Below, piece by piece: positions 59,988 to 64,000 of a DNA stretch of 64,000 nt (position 1 is the first letter of the stretch; every line of letters starts with the position of its first letter). The notes beneath the pieces were generated by a model. That model was not told the DNA's origin and searched no databases. It saw only the letters and a list, made by a program, of their open reading frames with translations. The translations under genes and the position numbers were made by a program. Source of the DNA: Erysipelotrichaceae bacterium (GTDB lineage: Bacteria > Bacillota_I > Bacilli_A > Erysipelotrichales > Erysipelotrichaceae); contig JAFWEP010000004.1 of assembly GCA_017512885.1 (NCBI GenBank), positions 1 through 64,000 on the forward strand, read 5' to 3'.

Positions 59988-61428
59988 GACGTTCCCTCAC
60001 TTTCCTTAATAACGAGGTGATCATTTCTTCCTTCAGCAGGATCAGCATCAATGCATAGACCGCCGCACCGAGAACTGCCTGCAGGATATTGGTGATCATG
60101 CGGGCGCCCAGCATCCTGCCGATCGCTGCGACGCAGACTGACATAGCCAAGGCGGCGAGCGTATACTTGCCGATCGCCTTGAGATCCGGCTTGATGTCCT
60201 GACGGACGAAGACATACTGCGTCATAGTCACTGTCAGTTCCGCCGCCAGCGAACCGAAGGCTGCACCGAGACCGCCCAGACGGGGGATCAGCAGGGCATT
60301 GCAGACAAAGTTCACGCAGGCTCCGGCAATGACCGAAGTGGAGTAGGCTTTCGTCCTTCCGGTCGGCACCAGATACTGAATGCCGAAGACGTTGGAGACC
60401 GAGATGAAGAGGATCAGCGGCGAAGAGAAACGTACCAGCTGCACGATGCGCGGCACGATCTCACTGGACTCCTTCAGATACCAGGGGAAGAAATAGGGGG
60501 AGACCGTGATCATCGCTGCCGTCATCGGTACGGCTAAAGCCATGGCGATGCGGAAGGTCTGATCGATGATATGCAGAGCTTCGCTCTTGCCTTCTTCGTG
60601 ATTGTAGAAGATGTTGGTGACCCGCGGCAGCATGACTGAACCGATCGCTGTCACGAAGTATAAGAAGATCTTGATGAAGCTCTGCGCGGTCTTGTACTGG
60701 TTGAGATCAGCCAGATCCCCGCCGATATACCCTAACATGGACTGATCGAGCAGGGTGTAGACATTGATGGCGATGGTCGGGATGAATAAGGCAACGGTAC
60801 CGCGGAAATGATGTTTGTAGGCATCGCTCAGCGAGATCCTCGATCTGTCGACATACTTCCCCAGCTGCATGAACATGATCGCCTGTCCCAGGATCTCCGC
60901 AAAGGAATTGATCAGGACGAACTTCCCCAGATCCTGCGGGGTCTTGACGAAGAGGAAGATGCAGGCGACGCCTAAGAGCTTGACCGCCGTATTGCGGATG
61001 GTGACTGAACCGAAGTCTTCGACTCCGTAGAAGAGCCAGGTGATATCGAAGGCAGAAGCGGCAATGGTAAAGAGATAGAGATAGTAGATGATCCGGCTCT
61101 CTTTGACCGTAAAGGTGATATACAGGGCATAGAGCACCGATACGACCGCCATGTTCAGGAGCTGCATCGTAAAGATCTCCCAGAAGGTCCGGGAGAGTTC
61201 CCGACGGTCATCTCTCACTTTCGCAGTCTGGCGGTTGCCGTAGACATTGACGCCCAGGATACCGAACAGGATGAACCAGCTGGCGATATTGCCGGCAAAG
61301 TCACTGATGCCCAGGACCGGTGATGTCAGATGAGCCAGGGTATAGGGGACCGTGACGAAAGGCAGCAGCAAGCGTACTAACTGGAAAAGGATATTGTAGA
61401 GATAGTTTTTAAAGAGTTTCCTGTCCAT
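59980..61428 (-). CDS. Wzx-type oligosaccharide flippase
   Basis: A 482-residue MOP-superfamily membrane protein with about 13-14 hydrophobic segments. LYNILFQLVRLLLPFVTVPYTLAHL at the N-terminus is typical of Gram-positive Wzx/CapF/RfbX flippases, as are LINSFAEILGQAIMFMQLGKYV, YKTAQSFIKIFLYFVTAIGSVMLPRVTNI and NVFGIQYLVPTGRTKAY. It would turn the lipid-linked repeat unit to the outer face before polymerisation by the Wzy-like protein at 46806. No Shine-Dalgarno is visible; TATAAT lies 10 bases before the ATG. Confidence 0.92.
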   Translation of the reverse strand: MDRKLFKNYLYNILFQLVRLLLPFVTVPYTLAHLTSPVLGISDFAGNIASWFILFGILGVNVYGNRQTAKVRDDRRELSRTFWEIFTMQLLNMAVVSVLYALYITFTVKESRIIYYLYLFTIAASAFDITWLFYGVEDFGSVTIRNTAVKLLGVACIFLFVKTPQDLGKFVLINSFAEILGQAIMFMQLGKYVDRSRISLSDAYKHHFRGTVALFIPTIAINVYTLLDQSMLGYIGGDLADLNQYKTAQSFIKIFLYFVTAIGSVMLPRVTNIFYNHEEGKSEALHIIDQTFRIAMALAVPMTAAMITVSPYFFPWYLKESSEIVPRIVQLVRFSSPLILFISVSNVFGIQYLVPTGRTKAYSTSVIAGACVNFVCNALLIPRLGGLGAAFGSLAAELTVTMTQYVFVRQDIKPDLKAIGKYTLAALAMSVCVAAIGRMLGARMITNILQAVLGAAVYALMLILLKEEMITSLLRKVRERHG

Positions 61429-61438
61429 GACTCAAGAT

Positions 61439-61444
61439 ATTATA
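61439..61444 (-). promoter_or_regulatory. -10 box of the flippase operon, near-leaderless
   Basis: Consensus TATAAT on the minus strand, 10 bases upstream of the ATG at 61428. No good -35 is visible at 16-18 bases. The divergent gene's -10 (TATGAT) lies 46 bases away. Confidence 0.45.
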
Positions 61445-61489
61445 CACCATCGCTTTGCCGCATCATAGGTCTCACTTTTTGCGATGTGT

Positions 61490-61495
61490 TATGAT
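61490..61495 (+). promoter_or_regulatory. -10 box of the YfhO-type gene, leaderless type
   Basis: TATGAT ends 6 bases before the ATG at 61502. The -35 is weak. There is no ribosome-binding site in front of either possible ATG (61484 or 61502). Confidence 0.35.
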
Positions 61496-61501
61496 TATCT
61501 C

Positions 61502-63775
61502 ATGAAGAAAATGATCCGCGAAGAAAAAAAGACTCTTCTTCTGTTGTTTATCCTGGTGACCGGTATCTCTCTTGTTTATTTTTCTCCCAGTCTCTTTTAC
61601 GGAGTCCCGCTGACTTACGGCACTGACATCAAACCGCAGTGGTTCGAGTTCTATACCGAGTTCCGCAATCTGATCCGTACCTTCCTCAGAGAACGGGAAC
61701 TGCCCTTCTATTCCTGGAACAGTTTCCTGGGCAATGATTTCTATTCCTCCAAGAGCTACTACGTGATGGGCGATCCCTACAACTATCTCAGTCTGCTGAT
61801 GGACGGCTCTTTCTTTGATATCGCCAGGGATCTGAGTTACCTGAAATTCCTGGTCGCTGCCTACGGTTTCTACTTCTTTTTAAGTGAACTGAATATCCGG
61901 CCGTATGCCAAACTATTGACCTCTCTGGCCTATGCCTTCAGCGGCTGGGCGGTCTTCTTCAGCGGTCAGCTCGTCTTCCTCTCTTTCTATTCCTTTATCC
62001 CTTACTACCTGCTGGGAATGGAACGGACGATGCAGAAGAAGAACGGGATCATCTTCATCCTCTCCTGTGCCCTGCTGTTCAGCACCAACTGGTATTTCTT
62101 CTATACCCTGACGGTCCTGACTCCCTTCTATTTCCTGTACCGCTACTTCCGGCATGATCTGCCGCTGAAGGAGCTTCCCTTCAGCATCCTGAAGCATATC
62201 CTGCTCTACCTCTCCGGGATCCTGATCACCGCCGTGATCTGGCTGCCGGGCATCCTCTATGCCCTGGCCAGCTCCCGCTATATCGCCCTCAGGGATCTGG
62301 GCATCCTGCCTCGTCTGCATTATCTGGTCACGACCTTCGTACCGAACTATCTTTATCTTTATAAGAATAATGTCTTCGAGACCGATGTCCACTACAGCCG
62401 GGAGATCGTCGGCTGGGCCGGCACTTCCCTGCTGATGATCATCCCGCAGTTCCTGAAGTTCTTCCGGAAGAAAGACAAATACCTGACTGTCCTCTTCTAC
62501 GGTCTGTTTCTGCTGATCGCCTTTATTCCGCAATTGGATTCGGCCATGCACGGCTTCGGCGATCCTTCCTTCCGCTGGACCTTCTTCCTGATCATCTTCG
62601 ATCTGATGATCGCTGCCGAGTGTCTGGACCGTTTCGAAGAAACGGACCGGAAGGCGCTCCTTGCCGCCTTTGCCGGCTATGTGCTCCTGTCAGGCGGATG
62701 TTTCCTGCTGGCTCTGAAGAGCCAGGATGCGGCGCTGTCTGATTATTCAGCACATTTCCTGCTCTGCGTAGTATTCTGCGCAGTAGCCTTGCTGGGAGTC
62801 CTGCTGCTGTACTTCCGCAGCCGGCGCGGCTTTGCGCTGCTGCTGGTGGCGGAGCTCTGCATCTCCGGATTCTTCTGCTACCGCAACGACATCCTCGATC
62901 TGCACAAGCAGGAGGAAGACTATGCCTATATCAGCAGTCTGACCACCGTGCTGCAGGATCAGCCGGGAGAGTTTGCAGAGAAACTGAGATCGCTCGCTCC
63001 GGAGAACCCTCAGGAATTCTACCGGGTCTATGTGCCTTATGACAGCGTCTACTGGTCCTTCTCGCACAACATGTCGCTCCTCTACGGCATCCGCGGTCTG
63101 ATGACCTACGATTCCACCTATGCCTACAGTTTCATCTCCATGTATCAGATGGAGCCCTGTGTCGCTTCCTACAATTCGGGCTGGATCTTCAACATCGAAG
63201 ACAATGAACTGATGAACTTCTTCAATACCAAGTATGCGGTCGTGACCGCTCAGGAAACGCTGGCCGACAACTGGGTATTGATCGATGATGATTTCCATTA
63301 TGGGCTGAAACTCTATGAGAATCAGGCATACCAGCCTTTGGGAAAGACCTACAATGCCCTGATGACGGAAGACGACTATAAGAACGGCCGGGATACCTCC
63401 CTCTTCAACACGCATGTCATCTGCAATTACTTCCACGATATCATCAGTGCTTCCCTGAGCGATCTGGACTGTCATCTCGAGAATATCGACGCCGCCCACA
63501 ACCATCTGTATGCGGAATACACGGCAGAAAAAAAGGGGTTCATGGTCATCGCGATCCCCTATGACCGCGGCTGGACCTTAAAGGTCGATGGACAGCCGAC
63601 GGAATTCTACAATGTGAACGGCGGGTTTATCGGCCTTCCCGTACAGGAAGGACACCATACCCTGACGATGGAGTTCGTTCCTTACGGATTCCAGGCCGGA
63701 GCCGCGCTGAGCGTGCTGGGCATGATCACGACGGCCGCTTACCTCTTCATCTCCCGTAAGTCGAAGACCGCATAG
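61502..63775 (+). CDS. YfhO-family multi-spanning membrane protein
   Basis: A 757-residue integral membrane protein with about 13 hydrophobic segments. The first external loop PLTYGTDIKPQWFEFYTEFRN ... PFYSWNSFLGNDFYSSKSYYV parallels that of the 739-residue protein at 36423. LDSAMHGFGDPSFRWTFFLIIFDLM and the soluble part (about 470-725) with MTYDSTYAYSFISMYQ and NGGFIGLPVQEGHHTLTMEF are also shared. It is a likely GT-C-type transferase decorating a surface polymer. It starts at ATG 61502 (MKKMIREEKK); an in-frame ATG at 61484 is possible. It is one of only four plus-strand genes and is divergent from the flippase operon. Confidence 0.88.
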   Translation: MKKMIREEKKTLLLLFILVTGISLVYFSPSLFYGVPLTYGTDIKPQWFEFYTEFRNLIRTFLRERELPFYSWNSFLGNDFYSSKSYYVMGDPYNYLSLLMDGSFFDIARDLSYLKFLVAAYGFYFFLSELNIRPYAKLLTSLAYAFSGWAVFFSGQLVFLSFYSFIPYYLLGMERTMQKKNGIIFILSCALLFSTNWYFFYTLTVLTPFYFLYRYFRHDLPLKELPFSILKHILLYLSGILITAVIWLPGILYALASSRYIALRDLGILPRLHYLVTTFVPNYLYLYKNNVFETDVHYSREIVGWAGTSLLMIIPQFLKFFRKKDKYLTVLFYGLFLLIAFIPQLDSAMHGFGDPSFRWTFFLIIFDLMIAAECLDRFEETDRKALLAAFAGYVLLSGGCFLLALKSQDAALSDYSAHFLLCVVFCAVALLGVLLLYFRSRRGFALLLVAELCISGFFCYRNDILDLHKQEEDYAYISSLTTVLQDQPGEFAEKLRSLAPENPQEFYRVYVPYDSVYWSFSHNMSLLYGIRGLMTYDSTYAYSFISMYQMEPCVASYNSGWIFNIEDNELMNFFNTKYAVVTAQETLADNWVLIDDDFHYGLKLYENQAYQPLGKTYNALMTEDDYKNGRDTSLFNTHVICNYFHDIISASLSDLDCHLENIDAAHNHLYAEYTAEKKGFMVIAIPYDRGWTLKVDGQPTEFYNVNGGFIGLPVQEGHHTLTMEFVPYGFQAGAALSVLGMITTAAYLFISRKSKTA

Positions 63776-64000
63776 GTATTGGTCGAATATTCCGTCTTCG
63801 GATAGCCGGCTTCCTCGATCATCTGCGCGAACGGGATGTAGTGATCATCGATCATTCCGCCCAGACCGTAATCGACGACCAGGATGTCATAAGCGCTTTC
63901 CTGTAAGAGACGTACGGTATCCGCATAGGGCGGTTCTTCATCGGGGCGGAAGTTGTCCCAGCCGTCCGTCGGGAAGAAGATCAGATACAGAGCATAGCTG
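63739..64000 (-). CDS. C-terminal end of an unidentified protein (partial)
   Basis: The last 86 codons of a minus-strand gene running in from the window edge. It reads ...YALYLIFFPTDGWDNF, ESAYDILVVDYGLGGMIDDHY and FAQMIEEAGYPKTEYSTNTYAVFDLREMKR, with the stop at 63739-63741. The hydrophobic start followed by a soluble tail resembles the end of a GT-C-type membrane protein, but this is too little to name a family. The final 37 bases overlap the 3' end of the plus-strand YfhO gene. Confidence 0.65.
   Translation of the reverse strand, partial: SYALYLIFFPTDGWDNFRPDEEPPYADTVRLLQESAYDILVVDYGLGGMIDDHYIPFAQMIEEAGYPKTEYSTNTYAVFDLREMKR

Overview
The window looks like chromosomal DNA of a Gram-positive, low-to-mid GC Bacillota. 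Erysipelotrichia-type bacteria fit best, but this is inferred from gene content only. The evidence is AGGAGG-type ribosome-binding sites, signal-peptide-bearing secreted proteins without an outer-membrane apparatus, Listeria-Bacteroides (Flg_new) and Big_2 repeats, and a Wzx/Wzy-type surface polysaccharide locus with an undecaprenyl-phosphate sugar transferase. Almost everything is on the minus strand.

Region 1 (1-21.8 kb) is a tandem array of eight secreted proteins, the first cut by the window edge. Seven are complete, and all seven end in one or two copies of the same ~185-residue C-terminal module (ten copies in total). The module has a YNSA-GADIRW/YGxGYIYSVA half followed by a fibronectin-III-like half that stops at the consensus WSxYSxWKxVTVK. 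The N-terminal parts are unrelated: a GH25 lysozyme, BspA-like repeats, beta-helix plus seven Flg_new repeats, Big_2 domains and DUF4352-like domains. Most genes have their own hairpin terminator. Two share an unusual inverted-repeat promoter element.

Region 2 (21.8-63.8 kb) is a surface polysaccharide locus in several transcription units. A tight operon (41.26 to 28.94 kb) has a strong promoter and encodes a dTDP-sugar aminotransferase, two multi-spanning membrane proteins, a HAD phosphatase, RmlA, RmlB, four GT2 enzymes and one GT4 enzyme. RmlA, RmlB and the WecE-like aminotransferase without RmlC or RmlD point to dTDP-4-amino-4,6-dideoxyhexose rather than rhamnose. A second operon (50.6 to 42.9 kb) encodes a GT2/beta-propeller fusion, a Wzy/ligase-like polymerase, two further GT2 enzymes and a large membrane protein. 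A third (61.4 to 57.9 kb) encodes a Wzx flippase, a GT2 and a UDP-glucuronate-epimerase-like enzyme. The priming transferase and a DUF4422 transferase lie at 21.8-24.0 kb, next to the secreted-protein array.

The locus is interrupted by defence, addiction or mobile-type genes. These are a TOTE-type primase-helicase-PLD gene split by a frameshift, with an AlbA_2/Schlafen-type regulator (24.1-28.9 kb); a plus-strand HigB/HigA module whose antitoxin carries an M78 protease domain (41.4-42.8 kb); and an AT-rich island (53.4-56.3 kb) with XRE, ImmA/IrrE, DUF4417, an orphan caspase-like toxin domain and a probable immunity protein. Housekeeping or accessory genes between are a LysR regulator divergent from a cyclophilin-like protein, LarC and a MATE transporter.

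Two themes deserve attention. One is the shared C-terminal module, a candidate uncharacterised surface-attachment domain encoded beside a polysaccharide that could be its ligand. The other is a recurrent promoter layout in which a -10 box lies only 6-12 bases before the ATG, with little or no Shine-Dalgarno sequence, implying leaderless or near-leaderless mRNAs. There is no gene-free stretch longer than about 300 bases. No rRNA, intact tRNA, CRISPR array or insertion sequence was seen.
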